Shown here: in pieces, positions 1-11,899 of the stretch
Numbering within the stretch: the stretch's first letter is position 1
Layout: the number at the start of each line of letters is the position of its first letter
From: Aralia elata
Lineage: Eukaryota; Streptophyta; Magnoliopsida; Apiales; Araliaceae
Length of the DNA stretch: 64,000 nt
NCBI GenBank assembly: GCA_034770075.1
Contig: JAVJAP010000103.1
Span: 248,001-312,000, forward strand
Reading direction: 5' to 3'
Made by a program: the position numbers and the translations under genes
Notes under the pieces: generated by a model
The model's input: the letters and a program-made list of their open reading frames with translations, nothing else
What the model was told of the DNA's origin: nothing
The model's database searches: none

Positions 1-487
1 ATCCAGGAGGATTTACGGGGCCTGCCACATACCAAATCAAAGATATCGACGAGATCTACAACTTTCCTTCTTTGAGCATTAAGATATTCGGGCTGGAGAA
101 TGGTTGAAATTGAGCTTCAAGTGACTGCTATGTAAATGACAACTCCAAACCTTGATCTCTGTTAATAAAAATGTCATAACTCTTGCATCTGAACTCCGAT
201 TGGGACGATTCAAGATGTTTCGGAAAACTAAGGAGTAGTTCTACAATAAAATCCAAGTCCAAACCAAAAACATGCATCTAACATAGTGTTGAAAACCTTT
301 CAATCTTCCCTTCTCGCATTTGCTTGCATATTGTACTCCAAAAGATATCCGGATTGCATTTCCTTCCTTCTTCCTACAAAAGAACATAAAAACACTATAA
401 ATACCTAATATTAACTTAAAATACTTAAGAACTCACAAATTATTAAGCCAAACGTACTCAATTCGTAGGTGTAAAACTCACTCATCA
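1..487 (-). mobile_element. Athila-type LTR, 5' part (continues left of window)
   Basis: Read on the minus strand this block starts TGATGAGTGAG at 487, matching the LTR starts of the reversed element ending at 23372 and of the element at 28818 (TGATGGGTGTG). It then holds the AAAGTTGTAGAT and GAGTTATGAC block that also occurs in the 5' LTR at 29022-29671. It abuts copia sequence directly at 488 with no PPT between, so it looks like a solo LTR inserted in the copia element. The other end lies outside the window. The family call rests on similarity inside this window. Confidence 0.65.
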
Positions 488-2090
488 AGTCCACTCTCTC
501 TAAAGTGACTTCTCCTCTTTCAATGTTTTCTCTAATCAAATGAAAGTGCCACAACACCTGTTTGGATTTTAGATGAGACTTAAGAACTATTTCTAGTTCT
601 TTAATGAACGTTTATCCAAACAATCAACTTTGTAGCTTCACTTATAGCTATATACTTTGTCTTTTGTTACTACATCAATAACTCTTTGCTGCTTGAAACT
701 TTTCCAACTCACTACACCAACATATACCCTGAAATGGATTTGTTGTCGTCTTGGTTAGCCTGAAAAAAAAACTTAATTCTTTATAGCCCTCTAGTTTCGT
801 ACCAAACCCACCACACATTAGATACATCCTTAGTTCTTCTTAAGTACTTTTAGGATGTTATTCACTATCTTACAATAATCTTCTCTAGGAATGGATAGAT
901 ATTTGCTTGTCATTCTTAGTGCATAAGCAACATTTAGTCTCGTACGTATCATTGCATGTGATCTCTCTCTGCAGGTGTCTTTGGGGACAAATTGTTAGAG
1001 AGATACAATCCATGGCTCATCAACATGAGACCTCTTTTAGAGTTTGCTATGCTAAACCACTTTAGCATCGAATGAATGTATGGTCCTTGGGTCAAGCCGA
1101 GTATCCTTTCAGATCTATCCCTATAGATCTTTATCCCTAAAATGTAGGATGCTTCTCCCAAATCTTCCTTGGAGGAATGTTTAGATAACATTATCTTTAC
1201 TGATTGTTGCATTGGCGTGTCATTCTCTATCAATAGTATATCAACTTATAGTATTAGGAATGTAACAGTGCTCCCACTGACCTTCTTATACACCCTTGGT
1301 TCATCCTCATTTTTTTTTATAAAATCAAACTCCTTTGATTGTCTCATCAAAATGGATGTTTCATCTTCGAGAAGCTTGCTTCAATCCATAAATGGATCGT
1401 TATAGCTTACATACTCGATTTGCTTCAACTTTTAAAATAAATTCGTCGAGCTGTATCGTACATATATTCTCCTCTAATATTTATTGAGGAATGACGCCTC
1501 CACATCTATTTGCCAGATTTCGTAATAAGCTACAAGCAAGTAAAATCCGTATGGACTTAAGTATTGTTACCGATGAGAAGATTTAATGATGGACAACTCA
1601 TTGCCATTATTTGAAATATCTTGCCATAAGTCTGGCCTTATAGGTCTCCACCTTGCCATCTATTCCAGTCTTCCTCTTAAAGACCCACTTACACCCTATA
1701 GGCACTATGTCTTTCGGTGGAGTAACCAAAGTCCATAATTAGTTCTCTTATATAGAATCCACTTCGAATTTCATGGGCATCTGCCATTTCTCTGAGTCTT
1801 TACAACTCCTCATCGTATATAACTGGATCATCATCCTCTATGATTCCTACCTCATCATCATCCTCTATGATGAATCCATACCTTTCGGGTATCTTCGATA
1901 TTCTTCTAATTTTACGATTCAATTGTGCTACAATAGGTCTATATACAAGTTCTTATATTTGATTTATAGAGTTTTGTGGTTCTTGAACTTCTTCAAGATC
2001 TATATTTCCTCCCACTAGCCCCTTCAAGGATAAACTCCTTTATCAAAAAAGCAGCGTGTTTTGCAATAATCACCTTTTGCTTAGTAGGAT
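488..2090 (-). pseudogene. pol: Ty1/copia reverse transcriptase and RNase H remnant
   Basis: Decayed 3' half of a copia polyprotein read right to left. Around 1640-1740 the minus strand encodes the RT start with PIGCKWVFKRKT, then GKVETYKARLMA. The longest open piece, 949-1233, has DLGEASYILGIKIYRDRS and then an MSHGLYLSNNLSPKT-like segment, typical of the end of copia RT. Degenerate RNase H-like sequence continues leftwards to about 500 and is cut by the LTR at 487. Many stops and frameshifts are present, so it cannot be functional. It is continuous with the gag/integrase part at 5416-6318 once the LTR at 2091-5415 is removed. Confidence 0.85.
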
Positions 2091-3442
2091 TGTGACGCAC
2101 CCAAATTCAAGCTTTTACTACCCGAATTTGTTCATCACGATCCAATATAAACATCCATCTCCAAACAACATACAATAACTAAATGCGGAATATAATAAAC
2201 ATATGTTGTTTATTCAGAAGGTGTTACTAGTCCCAAGATATGGAAACCTTAATACATAAGTCAATACGTACCCCAAATATTATATAGGGTTCAATTACAT
2301 TGATAACTAAATCTAACTAAGCATTTAATGAAATAAGGTTCATGATATAACAAGGGTGAGCACTAGTTGCTCAACAAGTTTTAAATAGCAACAAGAATGG
2401 CATATATCATGAATGAAGGGAATATAAAGAGAATTCAACAATATGAATATCGGAAGCAAGAATAATAATTACTTTTAGAATAAATGATAGTCAAGTAGAC
2501 TTTGAACAATAAACGTCCAACGGAATCAATAGCTAATTGACCCTTTGGTTACTGGCTCAGAAATAAGTACTTGAGGGGATCAGCCTCTAGTACCCTATGT
2601 GTATGCATAACATTTAATTTCTGTTCTTGTATCATATTTTTAGATACATGGGGCATTTCCCCATATTGTTGGGATGTTCATGCTAGTCCAAGAATCCGCA
2701 CCTTCAAATGATTTGGAAAGCTCTTATTAACATACTTTTGTGTAGCCAAACAATGGCTTAGACTTATCTCTGAATAGTTCATGCAATTATAGAACTTTAA
2801 TTATGGCACAAGTCAAAGACTGTACGAACTCAATTGCACCACTTGCGAATCACAATAATATCGATGTGGAATAATTGTAAAGAAATTAAACCACTTAAAG
2901 CTTTCTTGGAAATAACATTCCACCTTAAAATATTCCACTTCCTGCTCGAATGTAAAAATGGAGTAGGATTAAGGAAAGTTGCACAATTACAGCTTCGGGA
3001 TAGAGAACTTGCAATATAAGAAGTTTAGAGTTAGGAACTTACACAATAAAATAAATACAAGGTTTGGTTCAGGGTAACTTGCATGATAGCTCAACTATAA
3101 TAAACTAGCTCTAAATTAAATTGCGTGAAACGACCTAGCATTAATAAGCCGATTCCTTAGTTAGCACAATATAACTATCATGAGTTTATACTTATAAGAG
3201 GTTACACACCAAGTAATCCTAACACATAGACACGTAGATGTGACCATCATTACTAAGTCTATAAACATTACTTCCCATCTTAGATAGATGAGTTAACAAG
3301 TCTAGAATTCCTCAATTTTATGCATCACGTAAGCTTGAACTCGTAGCACATCAATTAAGTCATGCAATACAGCTTAGAACATACATACATACATGCTGCA
3401 AGGTTCATTTTACAAATTAAAACAATTGGGCAAAACTGGCGA

Positions 3443-3494
3443 CCGGCGCGGCCGCGCTGGTTTTTGCCTTAGGAGTGGCGCGGTCGCGCCACTC
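3443..3494. repeat. Paired GC-rich palindromes, first set
   Basis: Two inverted repeats 30 bp apart in otherwise AT-rich LTR sequence. The first (3443-3460) is a near-perfect palindrome around GCGGCCGC. The second (3473-3494) has 10-bp arms GAGTGGCGCG and CGCGCCACTC. The same pair recurs at 4292-4347, 48450-48500 and 48680-48731. Confidence 0.85.
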
Positions 3495-4291
3495 ACTGGA
3501 CAGACCAAGAATGAGATTTCCTGCAGCAGGAATTCCAGCCTATTCTCTTAGCATACAAGCTATTGATATTAATCATATATACATGCTCATAAGGTTATTA
3601 ACTAGAGTTTAAAACCTAGCATGCTCATTCTAATTCCAATCCAAGGTTATGAGACTTTAAGTCAAAAAATTCCTACGCTTTAGGCCAAACAAGTCCATTT
3701 CACCAATAGTCCGCTATTATGGTCATAATGTCCCATAATAAGACTAGACAATACTTAATACACATGCTCAGAGGTGAACAACACATGAACATGCTAAACG
3801 CATAGCTTACACTTGGAATTCATGCTTTAACCATGCTCGGACATACCAAAATCATATTTAGCTAAATGGTGCTTATGTCAATCATGTCGAGACGCATCAT
3901 GAGTCCTAACAATTATGCTTGCATGGTCAGAACACAAGTTCCACAACATTTAATGATACTCATCTATAAACTCTATATTTTCCTTTAAAAAATCACACTA
4001 ACACAGCCCACGCCACATAACTCATGCAAGACAACTTGGAAATCATAACTTGTATGCATTTGATAACATATATAAGCTATATACACATACTCAAATGGTC
4101 AGATTATAAAGAGATGCCCATTTGACAATTCCATTTCGAAATTCTTAAGTTTTACTTGGAAAATACATACATAGAGTAACATATGCAACTCAGAGTATTT
4201 ACAGGGATTCTAGATACATAGCAACCTATTTTTATGCATGAAAGAACTAGGCTAGCATGCTCATAGCATCAGAACATAGCAGTTTTTTTCT

Positions 4292-4347
4292 AAAACCAGC
4301 GCGGCCGCGCTGGTTTTGGCCTTGGGAGCGGCGCGGCTGCGCCCCTC
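4292..4347. repeat. Paired GC-rich palindromes, second set
   Basis: 4292-4317 is a perfect 26-bp palindrome with half-site AAAACCAGCGCGG and a NotI site at its centre. The partner at 4326-4347 is a degraded copy of the GAGTGGCGCG-type palindrome. Layout and spacing match the set at 3443-3494. Confidence 0.85.
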
Positions 4348-5415
4348 CTGCACTGCTTCAGGTTCGATTTTGCTTCTGCAGAACTCAAAAATTAGTATGG
4401 CCTAACCTTTCTAAATGCAATGCAGACAAATCAAAGGGTTCACAACACCCATACACAACCCAAAAAACATTATTACATTGATCAACAATCTAATTAGCAA
4501 GAATCATGGATTTAGCAAACTAAAAAAAATTCAATAACACAGTGTACCTTCTTGAAGCTGATTAAAATCCTAAAATGCTTATTAGAAGATTTTCCTCACT
4601 CTCAGCAATACTCACTCTCTATACTCACCTATCAGAAGTTTTTGCAATTGAAAACATGAATAATTGGTTCCAATTTATAGAAAATTCATTACCCAAACAA
4701 TGTTCTTACCCAAATTGAAGAACCAATGAGAAAAAGAAGAAGTTATTGGATAATGGAGGTTTGGTGAGCTGCCCATTTTCTCCTTCATCATTCTTACCAT
4801 CTAATACAAGCAAGCTTAAGCCTCATGCCTATACATGGCTAAAGATGGGACTCCACTGTGCATTTACTATTTGGTTTCTCGCTCTCTCTCTCTCTCTCTT
4901 AATGCAGACCACAGTTTTGAAATATATGGGATATGTCCCATAACTCTTGTCCCAATTTATGCTACTTAGATAACTAAATCATATAATTAAAACCCTATTA
5001 ATCTAGTATTCATTTAATACCTAATTCATGAATACATAAAAGATGGAATTAATAACTTATATATTCTAGTCCACTTGGTATTACATTACTAATAATATCG
5101 ATAGTGCACACATTAATTAATAATTATATTAATTAATCTATGCAATTTAAATTCCTCCACTAGATTCAAATAAATTGAATATTTAAATAAACAAACAACT
5201 TTATCAATTCTCCCGTTATTGAACCTTAGGGCTAGTCCACTAATTTAATTAAATCATTAGTGACTTCCTTTAATAACCTTGGCAAATATGCGAAGTCACA
5301 TAATCATATAGCCAATTAATCATACAAGATTTAAATAAGCATACAAAGCTAACTCATTAAAAAATAAAATTTATATTTAATTAATCATGGAACCCTAAAG
5401 TTTACGGTCATTACA

Positions 5416-6318
5416 AAGATTATTTAATTAATACCCTAAACTTTCTTTAGGATATCCCACAAATTTGCACTTATCAGATTTTGTCCCAACCTTATCCTTT
5501 GAAACCTTTTTCATATAAGCTGGACAATCCCTAATATTAACAGACTTAAGACTAGGTTTCCTCCTTGTCCATAACTCATATGGAGTCTTGGGGATGAATT
5601 TTGAGGGTACCTTATTTAGTAGATGTGCAGCCATTTCTAGGACATAACCTTAGAAGGATACTGGAATGTTAGTAAAAATCATCATGAACCGCACCATGTC
5701 TAACAAGGTATGATTTCTCTATTCAAATACATCAATCAATAATTGCGTATCAAGAGACGTCCATTATAAGAAAATACCATTATCTCAGAGATGATCTAGA
5801 AATTCTTTGCTAAAGTATCCCTTCCTCAATCCGATTGAAGAATCTTAATACTTTGCTAGTTTATTTCACTTCTGAGTTCTTTGAATCTTTCAAATTAATT
5901 AGACTTGTATTTCACCAAATACAGATATTCAACTTTTGAATCATCATCTCTTTTCTTTTTACTAGTTTGTTCAATTTGCAAAAATATTTTCATCATGAGC
6001 AAACCTGTATCTATAACCAAAGCTTCACTAAGCTTCTTCTGATTAGTCTCTTCAATATACTCCTTATAGTTTCTTTTCTAGTGTCCAAGCTTATTGTAGT
6101 GGAAGCAAAATCATTTACTATCCGCATCAATTTTGTTCTTATTATCCTTGATATTTGCCTTTCCTGAACTTTTCTTCTTTACAGAAGATTCTTTGGTCCT
6201 CTTCCTTTTCTTGGAAGATTCATCTACCAGTAAGACTTGGTCTTTCTTGGCTGAAAAATGACTCTCTACTATTTTCAACATGTTAAGCAACTCAGGCAGG
6301 CTGATATTCAGATTGAAT
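5416..6318 (-). pseudogene. gag-pol: Ty1/copia gag and integrase remnant
   Basis: Upstream part of the copia element that continues at 488-2090. On the minus strand, 6300 to 6060 gives the end of gag: LPELLNMLK, a lysine-rich stretch (SSKKRKRTKESS) and a degenerate CX2CX4HX4C zinc knuckle in which two of the cysteines appear as other residues. From about 5960 to 5440 comes the integrase core and its C-terminal end, including AAHLLNKVPSKFIPKTPYELW and KSDKCKFVGYPKE (5428-5634). Protease and the integrase zinc region are not recognisable. Several stops interrupt it. The reading continues across the LTR insertion into the NPTKQKVIIA-like segment just left of 2091. Confidence 0.85.
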
Positions 6319-7301
6319 TGTACGGTAACTATTCACTAAAAGGTTCTTTTGTGATTAATGTTGAAATCTGTATTATCTGGAAAGTCGTTGATCGCTAAGG
6401 GGGTTTACCCTTATTGTAGAATAAATATTATTTATTTAAATGAATTAAATAGTTTAATTTATTTATTTAAATAAGATTAGAATTGTTCTAATTGATTTAT
6501 TCACAACCGGTTTAATATGGAGAACCTAAAGGGTCACACCGCAAAAGAAAAATATTTATTGAAGAAGTAAATGGCATAATTGTAATAATAAGTTAAGTGT
6601 ATTTAATTTAGTCTATGGAGATAGAATAAATTAAATAGCTTAATATTTATTATTTAATATTTTAGAAATATTAAATATAAATTAATAAGAGGAGTCTTAT
6701 TATTATTATTACTATTACTATTATTTAATTCCTAATAGGGATTGGGAATTAATTAATAGAAGTACTCTCACATGAATTCCTAATTGGATTAGGAGTTTAA
6801 TTTAATTAAAGGAGTTTAATTAGAATAGAAACCCTAATCCTAAATAGTTTAGGGAAGGGTTTTCCTACATCTATAAATAAGAGAAGTCTTATCATAGATT
6901 AGGGTTACACACTCTTGCATAAGAATTGTAGAGAGTACTTACAATTTCTATAGAGATAGAAACTAGGGTTTTTCCAACACTCATCTTTTTGAACAAGTAT
7001 TATTCCTTGGTGGATCACCTCTAGAGGCCAAACACTTGGGTGGCTGACGTTGGTCAAAGGAAGGAATTTAATCGGTGGAATTCAAGGAGAACGCGAAGGA
7101 ATTGGAGGTGAACTTGTACCTGAGAAAGCTAGAATTCTACAAGGGTATAATTCTTATTCTCCATCTCTTTCGTTTAATTAATAATTGTGCATAAAGAAAG
7201 ATCATGGTGATGGTTTGTATAAAATTTTAAAATCTGATTTTATCGCGCTTACGCTTTATTAATGTAATTTGATTGCATGTTCGCGTTATACAAACCTAAC
7301 A
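6319..7301 (+). mobile_element. copia LTR fragment, 3' part
   Basis: Aligns by eye with the reverse complement of 10043 to about 11085: shared ATTGAATTGTACGRTAACTATT start, GTAGAATAAATATTATTTATTT, the AATAAATTAAATAGCTTAATA tract, a leader with TTRGTGGATCACCTCT, and a TACAAACCWAACA end. The first ~800 bp of the LTR are missing. No PBS follows, so it is a truncated or recombined copy of the same family as the LTR at 10043-11899. Confidence 0.75.
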
Positions 7302-9757
7302 TTCCTAGCAATGGTTGATGACTCTTTTGCCCTTGATGTTGGCTAAATGATTATGCTTAATTAGACAAATTTTTAACACTTCATCCTCCATTCTTCACAC
7401 TCTCACCCAACCAAATAGAGAGAGAAGAAAAGGGAGAAGGCTACCAATAATGGAGAAAAAGAAGGAAGAAGAAAGCTTAGGAAGAAGATCCATGGAAGGA
7501 AAGAAAGAAAAAAAGGAAGAACACATGGTATAACTCAAAACTTTACCCACTTTATTGTGATTTAACTTAGATCTAGTGTTGGGTTGTTGTGATTGAACTA
7601 GATAATGATAGATCTACATGATTTATAATGATTCATGGTTGTATCTAGAGGTTTAATGGGTTATTAAACTTAGATTTGAGAAATAATTTCTTAAAACTCT
7701 AAAACCGTCACTTTCCTCTTTGATCCTTAGATCCGCATAGTGGGTATTGATAAAAAATTGTATAGATTTAATATGCTGTAATATTATGAGTTAGGAATTC
7801 ATAGAACTTGAAATCATTTGATTTGGTTCTGTAAAACTCAAAATATGAAAATCGAAAGGAGAGAAGCGAAGGTTATTTTCCTCAAATTAAATGATCTAGC
7901 GAGCTGCTGCCCAAAAATTTTGGGTTTTTGGCATGTTATTATACACTGAATAATCTTTCCATAGACTGCGGAACGGACTAATTCCGACTTTGGAGCAAAG
8001 AGTTATGACCAATCTAGTTTGTCGTGCAAAACTGTTCAGCGAATTTGGATCAGCCCTCCTGCGTGCGATTCCTGTACTAATGTGTTTGGAATTAGAAAAC
8101 TTTCAGTAGGACAAAGTTGTAGATACGGAAGTTAGCTTCGCGTGGCCCTGGAATCACCCAAAAATTGTAAAAAACGAAGAAGTTATGACTGTTTAAGCGA
8201 GCTACGGTCTGTCAGCCAGTTTTCTCGCGAAACAGTTTTAATTTAGTCATTCCTTGAGATGTGCAGCCTCGTGTGTTTGGAATTTGAAGAAACTTAAAAC
8301 TGTAAAGTTGTAGATATTGAAGTTTTCTAGCTGGACAAACGAGATTGAGCCATTTTATGGAACGGATCATGTTCGAAATAAATTATTTATTAAGCTGTCC
8401 AGAAAATAAAATTTTCTAGACTAGTTGATGAAATTTCAGAATCTGTTTTAAATGGTTAAGGGTCTGACTTTAAGGCCTAAAAGAGTCATGTAACGAAGGA
8501 GTTACGTTAAAAACGAAAACAACGTTTTGTTAAAGAAATGGTGAAAATACATTGACATGTTAGGGAGCATAGTGAATCCGGTGTATAAGGATGGATAAAT
8601 ATTGATGTTATGTGCTTATATGTAGTTCATAACATATAAATTGTTAATGAATGCATACAACATGCTCGATAAAATGCCTAAAAGAAATTGTATATCTAAA
8701 CATTGAGACTTAAAAATATCCAAGTAATGGTATTAAGTGCTTGGAGTAATATATAATTGAAGAATATTTTAAGTATATTAATATTATTTAATTATAATAT
8801 TAACATATAAGTGAGGATTATTTTAAGTATATTAATATTATTTAATTATAATATTAATATATAAGAGAGGATTATTTTAAGTATATTAATATTATTTAAT
8901 TATAATATTAATATATAAGTGAAGATTATTTTTAAGTATATTAATATTATTTAATTATAATATTAATATGTTAGTGATGATTATTTTAACTGTAGTAATA
9001 TTATATAATTATAATATTAATATACAGAGTATTATGGTTATATTAATAATATTTAAGCATAATATTTAAAGTGCTTAATTGATGAATATTATTTCATTAA
9101 ATTAGGTTGTCAATCGAAGGAAGAAAACAAAATATTCGATGCGAATAACAAACGCGATGATCTACGAACTGAGGCAAGTTTTTCAGAACTTGCTCTTATA
9201 TGTAAAATGTTATTATATGTTATTGCGATGTTATATTATAACATAATGTGTTATGAACCGTTCAATTTGAACTTTATACTTTGCAATGAAAAACATGATG
9301 ATATATGATTTACGTGTTAATATGCTTACATGTATAATTGCCATACATGGAAATATTGTGAAACATGCATGATATATGGTTTATGTGTTATGTGTAACTG
9401 TTAAACTTGCGGGCAACATTGTTGCTCACCCACGCCACAAAAAGATTTTTTCAGCTAGCGAAAAAGGACCTGGATGGTCAGAAGAAGATGACTGCAGGAA
9501 AGACATTTAAAAAAGAAAGTGAAGTCTATGTTGCGATATTATATTATTTTAATATCGTACTATTATTTACAAGCTGATGTATTGTATACTCTGATTTAGA
9601 ATGATGTGTACAATTAAGGTTAGAAAACCTGGGAGTAGATTAAGATATATTGTAATATTATAGAGATTACATTTATGTTGTAAGAATTGTATTGTTTATG
9701 TAGTATCGTGACGAACCGAACCTGGGGTCAAGGTGAACCGGATTTGGGGTCGTTACA
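7302..9757 (+). mobile_element. Tekay-like gypsy LTR fragment
   Basis: Ends GGTCGTTACA at 9757 after ATCGTGACGAACCG, the terminal block of the Tekay-like LTRs here. It also has the GGGCAA/TTGCTC hairpin (9411-9427) followed by CACCC and TTTTTTCAG, and a purine-rich leader at 7425-7520 ending in GGTATAAC. The outer end is missing: 7302-7366 shows no clear affinity and may belong to the surrounding copia element. No coding sequence. 7963-8500 carries GAGTTATGACC and AAGTTGTAGAT blocks also seen in other LTRs of the window. Confidence 0.75.
8764..9031. repeat. 54-bp AT-rich tandem repeat, about five units
   Basis: Units begin near 8764, 8818, 8872, 8927 and 8981 with a period of 54 bp (55 once). 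Each has TATTTTAAGTATATTAATAT and then arms AATATTAT and ATAATATT around a six-base AT spacer. The last units are the most diverged. It sits inside the gypsy LTR fragment. Confidence 0.9.
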
Positions 9758-10028
9758 AGGTCAATGGTTCAAAACCACTTAGCAACAAATTTATATTTCA
9801 ATTTTTAAAGGTTGACCAATCAGTGCCACGTCATCAGTTAACCAGTCAACGCCGCGTCAGCAGTCAACGTCACGTCAGCAATTGACTTTGACAACGATTT
9901 TTTTATAAATAAAATAAATAAAATAAAAATAATAATATTTTCACACAAAAGTTATACCCAATTAAATTGTTCTAAACACATATCAATATATATACAGAAT
10001 CAAAACAATTAATAACTCGCAAAAAGAT
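9758..10028 (-). mobile_element. copia 5' internal leader
   Basis: Sequence immediately downstream (minus strand) of the PBS at 10029-10041, before any recognisable gag. It is cut on the left by the gypsy LTR ending at 9757. It contains the 18-bp repeat at 9811-9895 and a long AT-rich tract at 9900-9945. No coding sequence seen. Confidence 0.6.
9811..9895 (-). repeat. Short repeat rich in TTGAC and TGACG boxes
   Basis: Three to four imperfect copies of an 18-22 bp unit, plus-strand form CAGTCAACGYCRCGTCAG. On the sense strand of the copia element this gives TTGAC and TGACG cores, the known W-box and as-1/TGA-type motifs of plant promoters. Function in this leader is unproven. Confidence 0.7.
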
Positions 10029-10041
10029 GGCTCTGATGCCA
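10029..10041 (-). other. Primer-binding site, tRNA-iMet type
   Basis: Minus strand TGGCATCAGAGCC, one base from the standard TGGTATCAGAGC complement of plant initiator tRNA-Met. It lies one base inside the LTR end at 10043, where minus-strand DNA synthesis would start. Confidence 0.85.
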
Positions 10042-10042
10042 T

Positions 10043-11899
10043 TGTTGGTTTGTAGAAACAAAATCAAAACATATAAATCTAATTGAATACACAGCGGTAA
10101 CATGTAATAAAGTAATTAAAAATTTTCTGCAATCCCAAGAATCACCTTATGCAATATTATTAATTGAACAACAAAGAAGAAAAAGGACTTATACCTTTGC
10201 AAATTCAACCTTTGAACAACTACTAGTTCACCTCCTTTGCTCCTTTGCGTTCTTCTCCAAATCCACGAATCAAACGTTCATTACAATAGTGTGCAACGCC
10301 TAAGAGGTGATCCACTAAGAGATTATGAATTGAAGAAGAAGTGTTTAGGTTCTACTAGACCTTGGATGGCTAACCCTAGTTTTCTCTCTCCTAACTCTTT
10401 AGGGTTTAGAGAATACTTGCAAAACAGCATTTAGTCTATTACACAATAGGACTTCTCCTATTTATAGACTAACCCTACATTCTAAACCTTTCAGGACTTA
10501 GGGTGTCATTTAATCCAACTCCCAAACTATTTAGGAATTAAATAATAATTATTAATAATAAGAAGAAGAATACTTCTTATCAATTTATAATGAGTATTTC
10601 TCCAAATACTTAATTATAACTATTAAGCTATTTATTTTATTCCACTAATAAATTAAATATTCTTAATTTATTATTATCAAGCAAATTAATTTATAATAAT
10701 AATAATAAGACTACTCTTATTAATTTATAATTTAGTATTTCTCCAAATACTCAATTATAAATATTAAGCTATTTAATTTATTCCACTAATAAATTAAATA
10801 TACTTAATATATTATTATTAAGCCAACTACTTCTAAAATAATATTTCTCTTTTATGGTGTAACCCTCTAGGTTTAATATTAAGCCGGTAAGTAGAATAAA
10901 TAAATTAGAACCATTCTAATATTATTTATAATGAATTGAACTCATTTAATTCAAATATAAATAAATAATATTTATTCTACATCAAGAGTGACACCTTACG
11001 ATAGTATATCATGACTATCCGGATAATATGAAATCAACGTTTAATTACATAGAACCTATTCAGTAATAGTTATCGTACAATTCAATCCTTCTACCATACA
11101 ATGTCCTGTTTAAACATAAGACACGGCATTACTGACAAGTCTTATTTATTTAATCATATGCATTTTGATTCCAAAATGCATAACTCCAATTAATGTAAAT
11201 TAGAAACTCCGTTCACCTTGGCCAAGGATTTCTGAGTTGTCACTTATCAAATCGAATAGGATATTCTCTCCCTTTATTAGAAGTGGTAGATCATTTGTTA
11301 ATCATTCACCTATCTCCATGTACACTTTATTACACCAGAACATACCCTATATTATACTCTGAATTATTAAGGAATATGACAAAGTATAACTTAGAATACA
11401 CAAAATATTATGATGATCTCAAGTCTAAGGATCACTTGTACGGCTATCGCTATTGGAACTCCTATTGTCAGGTATGTAAAACTCCATTAGGTGTTCCTTA
11501 AGCGAGTCACGTTCAGTGAACTTATTCTCCAATAAACACCTACATAATTGCTTTAGTGTCTCTACACAAATGATTATGAGATCAATCATCCTCTTCAATA
11601 GAGCAAGCATAATATGTACCAATCTATCAGGAATCAGTAACCCCATATTAGTCATACATCAATTGGGAACATTTTAGTTTTAAGCTCTCATGAATTTAGA
11701 TCTTATTAGCGCGATCATAATCATGATTCTAAAAGCATTGCTTCGAAACTATAGGTTTATCACATTTAATTAATCCAACTAATTAATCTTGGATAAATAT
11801 GCATTTAATTAAACGAAATCTTTTATTAATAAATTAATAAGATTACAAAGTAAATAGTTATCATATCTAATGTGATTGGCTTGAGGGCATATTACTTTT
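10043..11899 (-). mobile_element. Ty1/copia LTR
   Basis: On the minus strand the block ends ...ACAAACCAACA at 10043 next to a PBS, so this is a 5' LTR. Its outer end is near 11899, where it meets truncated plus-strand copia integrase sequence; the exact first base is uncertain. It has a leader with TTAGTGGATCACCTCTTAG and a possible splice donor AAAGGTATAAG near 10193. Length about 1.86 kb. The open frames at 11283-11655 on both strands lie inside it and are not genes. Confidence 0.75.
10571..10825. repeat. Tandem duplication of about 140 bp in the copia LTR
   Basis: Copies at about 10571-10685 and 10711-10825, offset 140 bp. Both have CTTATYAATTTATAAT, GTATTTCTCCAAATACT and TTATTCCACTAATAAATTAA. 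The LTR fragment at 6319-7301 has a single copy of this region. Confidence 0.8.

Larger units (their letters stand above)
2091..5415 (-). mobile_element. Solo Tekay-like gypsy LTR
   Basis: A 3325-bp LTR in reverse orientation inside the copia pol gene. On the minus strand it starts TGTAATGACCG at 5415 and ends GGGTGCGTCACA at 2091. It shares with the other Tekay-like LTRs the terminal block with ATTCCGCATTTAG (near 2184), the GAGCA/TGCTC hairpin (2358-2372), the GGTGCGGATTCTTGGAC block (near 2700) and a purine-rich leader ending in a possible splice donor (near 4546). Flanks AGGAT (2086-2090) and AAGAT (5416-5420) are a TSD with one mismatch. No internal region is present, so it is a solo LTR left by recombination. 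Confidence 0.85.

Noticed and set aside
10237..10434. 65-residue frame as a small gene
   Set aside because: It is the reverse complement of the copia LTR leader at 10043-11899 and has no independent support.
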